Shown here: positions 1 to 6,132 of the stretch, in pieces
Layout: each line of letters opens with the position of its first letter
How positions within the stretch are numbered: the stretch's first letter is position 1
Source of the DNA: Deltaproteobacteria bacterium
Lineage (GTDB): Bacteria; Desulfobacterota; Binatia; Binatales; Binataceae
Assembly: GCA_021786815.1 (NCBI GenBank)
Contig: JAJYMR010000377.1
Coordinates: forward strand, 1-9,177
DNA: 9,177 nucleotides
Direction: 5' to 3'
Made by a program: the position numbers and the translations under genes
The notes under the pieces: model-generated
The model's database searches: none
What the model was told of the DNA's origin: nothing
The model's input: only the letters and a program-made list of their open reading frames with translations

Positions 1-1
1 G

Positions 2-538
2 ACCGGGAAATACGACCATCTGGAACCAGAGCGCAAGGGCGCCGACCAGACCGGCACCGGCACATGGGGAGAAGGATTCGGCTACCTGCTGCGCAAGCAG
101 GTCAAACCTTTCATGCTGTATGTCCAGTTGACCGAGACGATCCTCAATCCCGCGCGGGTGCACGGCGGCTATACGTTCAACAACAACATGACGGAGGTGC
201 CGTTCGGAGAGAGCCTGAACATGATCGACGGTAATCTCCTTTCCTATTCGGCCGCGATCGAGCACGTGCTTTATCCGCCGTGGGGATTCGGCTACGTGCT
301 GGAAGCCTACGGCCAGTGGCAGAGCGGATATAATCCGATCTTTGGCCACGCGTCGGCGCCGTCATGGAATTTCTTGTGGCTCGTCCCGGCGGTCGAGATC
401 GCTTGGCCGCAGACCCGGAATTTTGCGACTACGTGGGGTGTTGGGGCTGCGATACCGGTCGCGCAGCACGATTACCTGCAAGCGGTCGTGCCACTGGCGA
501 CGGTGAGCTTCTACTTCAATTTCGGCGGCGCGCGTTAG
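2..538 (+). CDS. Probable outer-membrane beta-barrel protein, 3' end only
   Basis: The frame is open from the window edge to the TAG at 536-538, giving 178 visible residues; the true start lies upstream. An internal ATG at 113 is unlikely to be the start, because the residues before it (TGKYDHLEP, TGTGTWGEGFGYLL) continue in the same style. The protein is rich in alternating aromatic and polar segments, glycines and Trp/Tyr, and it ends in a strand-like FYFNFGG. That pattern is typical of the last strands of an outer-membrane barrel. The TGxY and GTGTW patterns resemble the Phenol_MetA_deg (PF13557) transporter-like barrels, an assignment made from memory of the family and not from a search. 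If correct, it would sit in the outer membrane and act as a channel or uptake protein for small hydrophobic or organic substrates. It lies 259 bases upstream of the next gene and is probably the end of a separate unit. Confidence 0.6.
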   Translation, partial: TGKYDHLEPERKGADQTGTGTWGEGFGYLLRKQVKPFMLYVQLTETILNPARVHGGYTFNNNMTEVPFGESLNMIDGNLLSYSAAIEHVLYPPWGFGYVLEAYGQWQSGYNPIFGHASAPSWNFLWLVPAVEIAWPQTRNFATTWGVGAAIPVAQHDYLQAVVPLATVSFYFNFGGAR

Positions 539-698
539 GTTACCGGCTCAAGGGCGAAAGCGCGTGGCGCCGCATGCAACGAGCGGCTATCGCGAGGGGA
601 GCACGCGTTTCAGCAAAAGCGCCCGCTAAAATTCGTCGGCGACCGGAGGGCTTCGCTGAAATTTGGCGAGGCGGACGTGGCGTGTCCCTTGCGCAGGC

Positions 699-707
699 TG
701 TTAGAAT
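699..707 (+). promoter_or_regulatory. Possible extended -10 promoter for the three-gene cassette
   Basis: The sequence TGTTAGAAT matches the extended -10 form TGn-TATAAT, with five of six bases in the hexamer (702-707). No good -35 hexamer stands 16-18 bases upstream, which extended -10 promoters can tolerate. Transcription would start near 714, giving a leader of about 84 bases before the ATG at 798. It is the best promoter candidate in the spacer 539-797, but it is a short match in a single sequence. Confidence 0.3.
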
Positions 708-731
708 CTGTAAAGAGGGTCAACTCTGGAA

Positions 732-751
732 GGCCCGCCCAACGCCGGGCC
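732..751 (+). other. Small GC-rich stem-loop in the cassette leader
   Basis: GGCCCG at 732-737 pairs with CGGGCC at 746-751 across an 8-base loop. No run of T follows, so it is not a standard intrinsic terminator. It lies 46 bases before the TIGR04255 start and could affect leader structure. In GC-rich DNA such a stem can arise by chance. The rest of the spacer 539-797 shows nothing recognisable. Confidence 0.25.
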
Positions 752-797
752 ATCCCGACCGAAGGCAACACAGCTCAATGTTGGGTGCTCGGCTCTA

Positions 798-1556
798 ATG
801 CCTCGAAACTACAAGAACCCGCCCGTGGCGGAAGCCCTATGCGAGTTTTTGTTCGAACCGTCGCAGCCGTGGGACTGGACTCTGCCCGGCTTGATGTACG
901 CCGAGATGAAGCGGGACTTCCCCAAAAAGCGCCAACAAACTGTGCAGCTGCAGCTCCAGCTGGGGGTGATCCCATTCGGCGGCCAGGGCGTAGCCGCGCC
1001 TTCTCTCACGCCGACGCCGGCGCTCTCTCGCCTCCAATTCCTGACAGAGGACGAAAAAACCCTCGTCCAGGTCGGCCCTGACGTGTTGACCGTGAACAAG
1101 CTCAAGCCGTACTCGTCCTGGGGAGAGTTCAAGCCGTTAATACGTGACGCCCTTGCCGTTTACAGTGATATCGCAAAACCCAAATGCATTCGACGCCTTG
1201 GCCTGCGGTACATCAACCGCATCGAGATTCCCGCTGGCGAAGTCGATGTTGAGCAGTATCTTTTAGCGCACCCTAGGATCCCCGAGTCGATGCCGCAGCG
1301 GCTAAACTCTTGGGTGCAAAGAGCCGAGATACCAATCAGCGACCATGGTGTTCTAGTGCTACAATCCGGGTCCGTTCGTGAGCCTGGCAACGCAAACATA
1401 GTCTTTATGCTGGATCTCGATTTCGGTACGGTTCAAGGCTCGCTGCCCGCCGAGGCCGCCATGGAACGAGTTGAGGCTGCCCACCAGCAGGTTGAAAGCG
1501 CCTTTGAGGCGTGTGTCACAGCAAAGGCTCGCTTGCTCTTCAAGGAGGTCGTCTAA
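798..1556 (+). CDS. TIGR04255 family protein, function unknown
   Basis: This 252-aa protein has the hallmarks of the sporadically distributed TIGR04255 family. These are an N-terminal NPPVAEALCEF (residues 7-17) followed by EPSQPWDWT (20-28); a central VQVGPDVLTVN then YSSWGEF (90-111); the signature GLRYINRIEIP (135-145); and a C-terminal helical stretch with H..V..AFEACVT (229-241). Length is usual for the family, so the gene looks complete. The ATG at 798 is the natural start, because the family motif begins at residue 7; no clear Shine-Dalgarno precedes it. No signal peptide or membrane segment is seen, so it is probably cytoplasmic. No biochemical activity is established for the family, to my knowledge. 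Its stop overlaps the next gene's start (TAATG), which indicates translational coupling with the 101-aa protein. It is the first gene of the cassette. Confidence 0.88.
   Translation: MPRNYKNPPVAEALCEFLFEPSQPWDWTLPGLMYAEMKRDFPKKRQQTVQLQLQLGVIPFGGQGVAAPSLTPTPALSRLQFLTEDEKTLVQVGPDVLTVNKLKPYSSWGEFKPLIRDALAVYSDIAKPKCIRRLGLRYINRIEIPAGEVDVEQYLLAHPRIPESMPQRLNSWVQRAEIPISDHGVLVLQSGSVREPGNANIVFMLDLDFGTVQGSLPAEAAMERVEAAHQQVESAFEACVTAKARLLFKEVV
1542..1549 (+). promoter_or_regulatory. Strong ribosome binding site fixing the start at 1556
   Basis: AAGGAGGT, essentially the full anti-16S complement, lies inside the last codons of the TIGR04255 gene and ends 6 bases before the ATG at 1556. It decides the start of the next gene. 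A GTG-type start further upstream at 1511 would give a 15-residue extension inside the TIGR04255 gene with no comparable site. It is the strongest Shine-Dalgarno noted in the window, suggesting the small downstream protein is made in quantity. Confidence 0.8.
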
Positions 1557-1861
1557 TGGGGGCATTACAGGTGCACGGCGCCGGCGGCGTGCACATCTCT
1601 GGCGACGTGACAGCTGGCGGCCCCGACGCCACTTTCGCCCTGATCTCTGGGCAGAGCATCCTGCGGCCTTTTGCGTCGCAGGACCAAGGCATTGTGACGG
1701 TCGAAGCGACGGCGGGAGCACTGCTGGTGGATCTTATGGCCTTCACGACACTTGGACCGGAAGTCCCCGAACTTTTGCAACTGCCCCCGATATTTGTCGA
1801 GCAGGCAACCTTCAGAATCGTGCGTTACGAACCGCTCAAGTTCAGGTTCATTGAGGATTAA
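1556..1861 (+). CDS. Small uncharacterised protein, middle gene of TIGR04255 cassette
   Basis: A 101-aa protein, not recognised. The ATG overlaps the upstream TAA by one base and has a perfect Shine-Dalgarno 6 bases upstream, so expression is real and coupled to the TIGR04255 protein. The N-terminal part (MGALQVHGAGGVHISGDV) is rich in Gly, His and Val. The middle (residues 30-65) is beta-prone and hydrophobic (ATFALIS, GIVTVEATAGALLVDLM). The end is basic-aromatic (FRIVRYEPLKFRFIED). There is no signal peptide, no convincing transmembrane helix and no cysteine pair. A compact cytoplasmic beta-rich protein is the simplest reading. Because it sits between two conserved but uncharacterised proteins, it may be a subunit or partner of the TIGR04255 protein; that is inference from coupling alone. 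Confidence 0.78.
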   Translation: MGALQVHGAGGVHISGDVTAGGPDATFALISGQSILRPFASQDQGIVTVEATAGALLVDLMAFTTLGPEVPELLQLPPIFVEQATFRIVRYEPLKFRFIED

Positions 1862-1920
1862 CTCCCAGGCCGCGGCTGCTGCCCCGTTAACTTTCTTTTG
1901 GCAAGAGGCTGACATACCCT

Positions 1921-2445
1921 GTGCCTAGCAATGACGACTGGTACGAGGTTGTCAGCGGCGGCAGGGAGCTGCTGCAGGGCGATCTTTTGTCGGAGTGCCC
2001 GATAATTCAGGCGGACGATAACATGCCTTACCCTCTGCCGGGGGACGCGATCCCAGCGAAACGAGGTGACAGCGATATTGTGATTCTCACCCAAAGCTGC
2101 GACCTAGCAAACGACAAGATGACAATGGTGTTGTGTTGTCCTCACTTTGACGTCGACACGGCTAGGCGCGCGGAGCCTTCCCTCGCGAGTAACCTCAAAG
2201 ACATCAAGAAGGAGCGGTTTTTTCGTTACGCTCTGTTAGCCGCTTATTCCAGCTCGGAAATCAGCCTCGCTCTGCGCATCGTTGACCTGGGCACAGCCAT
2301 CGTCCTGCCAAAAGCCTTTTTGCAAAAGGTCGCCGCCGCCCGTGATCCTAGGCTCCGGCTTTGCCCTCCGTATCGAGAGCACCTGTCACAGGCTTTCGCC
2401 AGGTTTTACATGCGGGTTGCGCGTCCGACGGAGCCACAAATTTGA
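1921..2445 (+). CDS. Uncharacterised protein with ILTQSCDL motif, third cassette gene
   Basis: A 174-aa protein starting at GTG 1921, with a modest AAGAGG at 1903-1908, 12 bases upstream. Visible blocks are LLQGDLLSECPI (17-28); DIVILTQSCDLAND (52-65), a beta strand leading into an invariant-looking QSCDL; LCCPHFDV (71-78); and a C-terminal PPYREHLSQAFARF then RVARP near the end. I recall similar unnamed bacterial proteins sharing the GDLL...CPI, TQSCDL and REHLSQAFARF blocks, but no named family or activity. The Cys in TQSCDL and the vicinal Cys pair at 72-73 could be catalytic or metal-binding; this is speculation. No signal peptide or membrane helix is seen. It lies 59 bases after the 101-aa gene on the same strand, with no evident terminator between them, so it probably shares the transcript. 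It is the last plus-strand gene before the convergent minus-strand block. Confidence 0.8.
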   Translation: MPSNDDWYEVVSGGRELLQGDLLSECPIIQADDNMPYPLPGDAIPAKRGDSDIVILTQSCDLANDKMTMVLCCPHFDVDTARRAEPSLASNLKDIKKERFFRYALLAAYSSSEISLALRIVDLGTAIVLPKAFLQKVAAARDPRLRLCPPYREHLSQAFARFYMRVARPTEPQI

Positions 2446-2475
2446 CAGCGGTTTTTCGCGCGACGCTGGCTGTCA
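2443..2475. terminator. Possible hairpin in the convergent gap
   Basis: TGACAGC (2443-2449) and GCTGTCA (2469-2475) are perfect 7-bp inverted repeats with a 19-base loop. They span most of the 32-base gap between the cassette and the MFS gene, and the left arm includes the TGA stop of the cassette gene. The position suits a bidirectional terminator. However, no T tract follows the stem on either strand, the only T run (GTTTTTC) lies in the loop, and the stem is short. Confidence is therefore low. Confidence 0.3.
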
Positions 2476-2477
2476 GC

Positions 2478-4277
2478 CTAGTCCCCACTCAAATGGATGC
2501 GGATCATATCCGATGATACGCGGCCGGTTGCGAGCGAGCGCGCCGGGCGAAGGCGCATCATGTGGAACAGGAAAACCGTGAACGCGAAGCCCGCCGCAAC
2601 CACGCACAACGACACCATCGCGCCCGGATCGTTCCTCAACGAATCCATCCGTTGAAGGACGTACCACGCCGACAGCCCGAACACCGCGAGCGAAAGCGCG
2701 GCGGCGCGCCATACGTCGCGCACCGGCGAGCCTCCGCCGCGCGCGAGATAGCGCCTCAGTTCGCCCGCCGAGAAGTAGTCGAGGAACCATCCGGTTTCCT
2801 CGTCGATTCCGTTGCTGTGCGGCGGCGGGACCATCCTGCTCGTCAGCGGATCCGGCGCGGGAAGGCCCTGCGCGTGGAGCGTGATACCTTCGAGGATCGC
2901 GCGATGGGCTGCCTCGTCGATCGGGTAGGTGCGCGCGATCATGAATGACAGGGTCGCGAAGATCGCGGGGCCGAGCGCGAAGATTCCCTTTATCGCGAGA
3001 ATCACCGGTGGCGATTGCGCGGCGTTCGGGACGTAACCGAGCGAGGCGAGGATCGCGATTGGAATCGCGGCGCTCGGGATCGCGACGAACTTGGGCAGGA
3101 TTGCCCAGAAGGCGCCGTACTGCGCCTCGCGCCGTTTGCCGGTGTAAAACTCGTCGTAATCGATAACGTCCGCCTGCATCGCGGGCGTAAGGAACAGTCC
3201 CGCTCCGAAACCGCATCCCGCCCAGCAGATCAGCACGAGCAGCGGATACACGTCGCCCTTGCCGAGGAAGAACATCGCGCCGCCGCCCGTGATTCCGGCG
3301 ACAAAGCTCGCAAGCCACGCCGGAAGCTTGCCGAAGCGCCGCGCGCCCGCCAGCCATAGCGGCAGCGAGAGGAATCCGAAGCCGAAGTAACCGAGCAGTT
3401 CGATCGAGAGCCAAAGGTCGGGATTATGCGGCCGGATAACGTACGCGTTGAAGAACGGAAGCATCGTGGCCGGAATCGCGCCGGTCACGCTGCCGACCAC
3501 GTAACTCGCCAGCAGGATCGCGAACGGCCGGTTCCTGAGTGCGCGGCGAATTCCGGGAACCAGCGGATTCGATTTCCGCTCGACGAAGTCACGCCGTTCC
3601 TTGACCCTTAAGGCGAGCAACCAGTAGAGCGCCGTCAGCGTCAGGCCAAACGCGATACCGAGCACGAAGAACACGCGCCGTTCGGGCATCCCGGCCTTCA
3701 TCATGAAACCCGGCGCGGCCGAGGCGGCGATCGTGCCGAGAATCGTGAAGGATTCGCGCACCGCGAACAGGCTCGAACGCTCGTGGTAATCGAGCGTCAG
3801 CTCCGGCCCGAGAGCGTAATGCGAGAGCCCGTAAATCGTGCTGAACAGGAAGTAAAGGATGAATGTCGTGCCGAACCATAGCGCAGCAATCCCGCCCGAG
3901 AGTCCCCACGGAGGATTGAGCAGCGCGAAAAACGCGAGCGCGCAAAGCGGCGCTCCCACCACGATGTACGGACGCCGCCGGCCCCATCGCGTCTGCGTGC
4001 GATCGGAAATCCATCCGAGGAACGGATCGCTGAGCGCATCGAGCGAGCGCGCGACCGCGATCGCAATCGCCAGATAGCCGAGCGGCACCAGCACCACGTC
4101 GGCATAGAATTTCGGCATCAGGACGAAGATCGGGATGATCATCGCGGCGCCGGCGAAGTTCGGCGCCCCGTAAACCAGCTTGAGCGTCCAGGGCAGGCGT
4201 TCAGCCGGCCGAGCCGGCGCGGCTTCGCCCGCGCCTTCCACGCTGCCAGTGGTGAGATTTGCTTTCGACGAGCTCAT
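2478..4277 (-). CDS. GPH-family (MelB-like) cation:sugar symporter with C-terminal extension
   Basis: This 599-aa inner-membrane transporter belongs to the glycoside-pentoside-hexuronide:cation symporter branch of the MFS. The family signature spans residues 80-105: DALSDPFLGW, then SDRTQTRWGRRRPY, with the cation/sugar-binding acidic residues and the cytoplasmic loop 2-3 arginines. A second signature, ADVIDYDEFYTGKRREAQYG (369-388), and the closing YPID..AH (451-458) are also GPH-typical. About twelve hydrophobic segments run from residue 34 to 448. Usual GPH proteins have about 450-500 residues. Here a 125-residue tail adds a linker with a Pro-rich stretch and two more hydrophobic helices (about 524-541 and 553-572). 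The ATG at 4277 lacks a clear Shine-Dalgarno. It lies 181 bases downstream of the kinase-isomerase gene on the same strand and is the likely importer of that pathway's substrate. The sugar is unknown; GPH members carry sugars, uronides or sulfosugars. Confidence 0.88.
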   Translation of the reverse strand: MSSSKANLTTGSVEGAGEAAPARPAERLPWTLKLVYGAPNFAGAAMIIPIFVLMPKFYADVVLVPLGYLAIAIAVARSLDALSDPFLGWISDRTQTRWGRRRPYIVVGAPLCALAFFALLNPPWGLSGGIAALWFGTTFILYFLFSTIYGLSHYALGPELTLDYHERSSLFAVRESFTILGTIAASAAPGFMMKAGMPERRVFFVLGIAFGLTLTALYWLLALRVKERRDFVERKSNPLVPGIRRALRNRPFAILLASYVVGSVTGAIPATMLPFFNAYVIRPHNPDLWLSIELLGYFGFGFLSLPLWLAGARRFGKLPAWLASFVAGITGGGAMFFLGKGDVYPLLVLICWAGCGFGAGLFLTPAMQADVIDYDEFYTGKRREAQYGAFWAILPKFVAIPSAAIPIAILASLGYVPNAAQSPPVILAIKGIFALGPAIFATLSFMIARTYPIDEAAHRAILEGITLHAQGLPAPDPLTSRMVPPPHSNGIDEETGWFLDYFSAGELRRYLARGGGSPVRDVWRAAALSLAVFGLSAWYVLQRMDSLRNDPGAMVSLCVVAAGFAFTVFLFHMMRLRPARSLATGRVSSDMIRIHLSGD

Positions 4278-4458
4278 TGCGGCACGAGAGCCCCTCCCGA
4301 ATCGCCGCGCGTCGCCCCACGCGCCCCAGGCGATTCAGAGCAACAGACAGGATGATTTCTTTTAGCAGGAGTGCGGCGTGTAAGGAACGCCGGATTGCAA
4401 CTGCGTACCGGAGGGGAGCTGGAGCGTCCGAGTATCGCGCGGGCCGGCCGTCGGGCGG

Positions 4459-6132
4459 CTAGAGAACCTTCAGACGTCCGCTTGCGAGCCGTCCGGCCAT
4501 CCGGCGCGCTGCTTCTCCGAGCGCGCCCGCGCGATGCCATCGGCTGTACTCCTCGAGAGTCAGGCCGCGCGCGGCCTCCAGCGCGACCGAAAGCGCCGCG
4601 ATCACATAGACCTGCGCAAGCACGCTGATTCGCGGCGCAAGGCCGAGCACGCCGCCCTCGCGCTTGACCGGCAGATGCAGCACGAGGTCGGCTAGCTGGC
4701 CAAGCTCGGACTGCGGATTTCCGGTGACGGCGATCACCTGCGCGCCCTGGTCCCGTATCGCCATCGCGGCCTGGCAAAGCTCACTCGTATTGCCGCTGTT
4801 GGAGATCGCGATTACGACGTCGCGCGGATGCACCTGGCCGAGGCTGCCGTGCAGAGTCTCGGTGGCGTGAAGAAAGGTCGCCGCCGTGCCGACAGAGCAG
4901 AGCAGGCTCGCGGCATAACGCGCGACGTGCTCCGGCTTGCCGACTCCGGTTACATGGACGCGTCCGCCGCGGGCAAGTGTCGCGCGGATAAGCTCAACGG
5001 CTTTGGAGAGCGCGCTGATGTCGATCTCCTGGCGCAACGCGGACATCTCCTCGATCGCGACGTCGAGGAAGCGGCCGACTTCGGTCTGGAGGTCGAAGGC
5101 GCCCGCGCTGCGGCGCGCGACTCTTTTCTTCGGCGTCGGCGCGATGGGCAGCGGGCGTCCGTAGAGTTTGAGAATCCTGTCCCGAAGTTCGAAGCCCGAC
5201 GGGAACGCACCGAGACGCTGCACGCATACGGCGGCCGCGGCGTTGGCGAGCCGTCCGATCTCGGGCCACTTGAGGTTCCATCTGAGCCCCGCCATCACGC
5301 CGCCCAGAAACGCGTCGCCTGCGCCGGTCGTGTCCACAGCCTTGACCTTGAAGGCCGGAACACGCAGCGCGGTGTCTTTGGCCGAGATGGCGCATCCGTC
5401 GGCGCCGTGAGTGATTATGACGGCGCTGTTGCCGTAGCGGCGGCGAATCCCTTCGCCGATGCGGAGCGGGTCGTCGTCGGCGCCGGCCAGCTCGCGCGCC
5501 GCGCGCTTGGCGGGCTTGAGATAGGTCGCGAGGCGAAGCGCCTGTTCCAGCTCGGCGCGGGTGCCGAGCGTGCTCAGCGCGTCGGAGGGTGGAACGTCGA
5601 GGTCAAGCACGCTCGGAATCGAGTTTTCGCGCGCGTACTTGAGAATCGCGATTACGGTCTTGAGCGGAAGCTGCGAGATCTCGGTCGAGACCATCCGGGC
5701 CCGGCGGATGAAGCCGCCATGGCGGCGCCTGACTTCCGAGGGGGTAAGCTCGGCGGTCGCGCCGCGAACCATGTAGATGGCTCGGTTGCCGGCAGGATCG
5801 ACGAAAACGGTTGCGTAGGAGCTGGCCGAGCCGTCGAGCGTGAGATGGCGATGGATGCCGAGGCTTTCCATTCCCTCGCGCAGGAACTCGCCGTTGCGAT
5901 CGTCGCCCATCTTGCCGAAAATCCCGGTCTCCAGGCCGAACACGCGCGCCCATCCGAGATGGTTCAGCACCACGCCGCCGACCGACGCCTGCTCCATCGC
6001 AAGCCCGGCGGGGCCGTGACCGTTGGCGTCGAGGATTATCTTTTCGTCGGCGCTGATGATTCGGGGAGTGCGGTAGAACAGGTCAACGACCATGCTTCCG
6101 CATCCGACCACGTCGAGCTTCGGTTCAGCCAT
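4459..6132 (-). CDS. PfkB-family sugar kinase fused to SIS sugar-phosphate isomerase domain
   Basis: A 557-aa two-domain cytoplasmic protein. Residues about 5-325 are a PfkB/ribokinase-type kinase: N-terminal DVVGCGSMVVDL (7-18), a GG motif and sugar-binding region (52-84, with GKMGDDRNGEFL), and the anion-hole/catalytic motif DTTGAGDAFLGG (267-278) with Asp273 as the expected base. A basic linker (about 328-345) joins a SIS domain resembling arabinose-5-phosphate isomerases (KdsD/GutQ/KpsF type): GRVHVTGVGKPEH (390-402), the HATETLHGSLGQV segment (422-434), the phosphate-binding SNSGNTSE (444-451) and HRAGALG (533-539), which corresponds to HPGGALG of KdsD. CBS domains found in KdsD are absent. 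Both active sites look intact, so one chain probably isomerises and phosphorylates a sugar or sugar phosphate. The ATG overlaps the aldolase stop by 8 bases (ATGGCTGA), so translation is coupled. Overall fold is certain; substrate is not. Confidence 0.88.
   Translation of the reverse strand: MAEPKLDVVGCGSMVVDLFYRTPRIISADEKIILDANGHGPAGLAMEQASVGGVVLNHLGWARVFGLETGIFGKMGDDRNGEFLREGMESLGIHRHLTLDGSASSYATVFVDPAGNRAIYMVRGATAELTPSEVRRRHGGFIRRARMVSTEISQLPLKTVIAILKYARENSIPSVLDLDVPPSDALSTLGTRAELEQALRLATYLKPAKRAARELAGADDDPLRIGEGIRRRYGNSAVIITHGADGCAISAKDTALRVPAFKVKAVDTTGAGDAFLGGVMAGLRWNLKWPEIGRLANAAAAVCVQRLGAFPSGFELRDRILKLYGRPLPIAPTPKKRVARRSAGAFDLQTEVGRFLDVAIEEMSALRQEIDISALSKAVELIRATLARGGRVHVTGVGKPEHVARYAASLLCSVGTAATFLHATETLHGSLGQVHPRDVVIAISNSGNTSELCQAAMAIRDQGAQVIAVTGNPQSELGQLADLVLHLPVKREGGVLGLAPRISVLAQVYVIAALSVALEAARGLTLEEYSRWHRAGALGEAARRMAGRLASGRLKVL

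Noticed and set aside
569..587. GCCGC/GCGGC stem after the outer-membrane gene as a terminator
   Set aside because: Only 5 bp, with no T tract; such stems are common by chance in this composition.
2473..3414. A 313-codon minus-strand frame inside the transporter gene
   Set aside because: Very Arg-rich and in a different frame from the GPH protein, whose signatures run through this stretch.
4278..4458. A separate gene or promoter in the gap before the transporter
   Set aside because: Open frames here are Arg-rich shadows and no convincing -35/-10 pair was found; a promoter cannot be excluded but cannot be supported.
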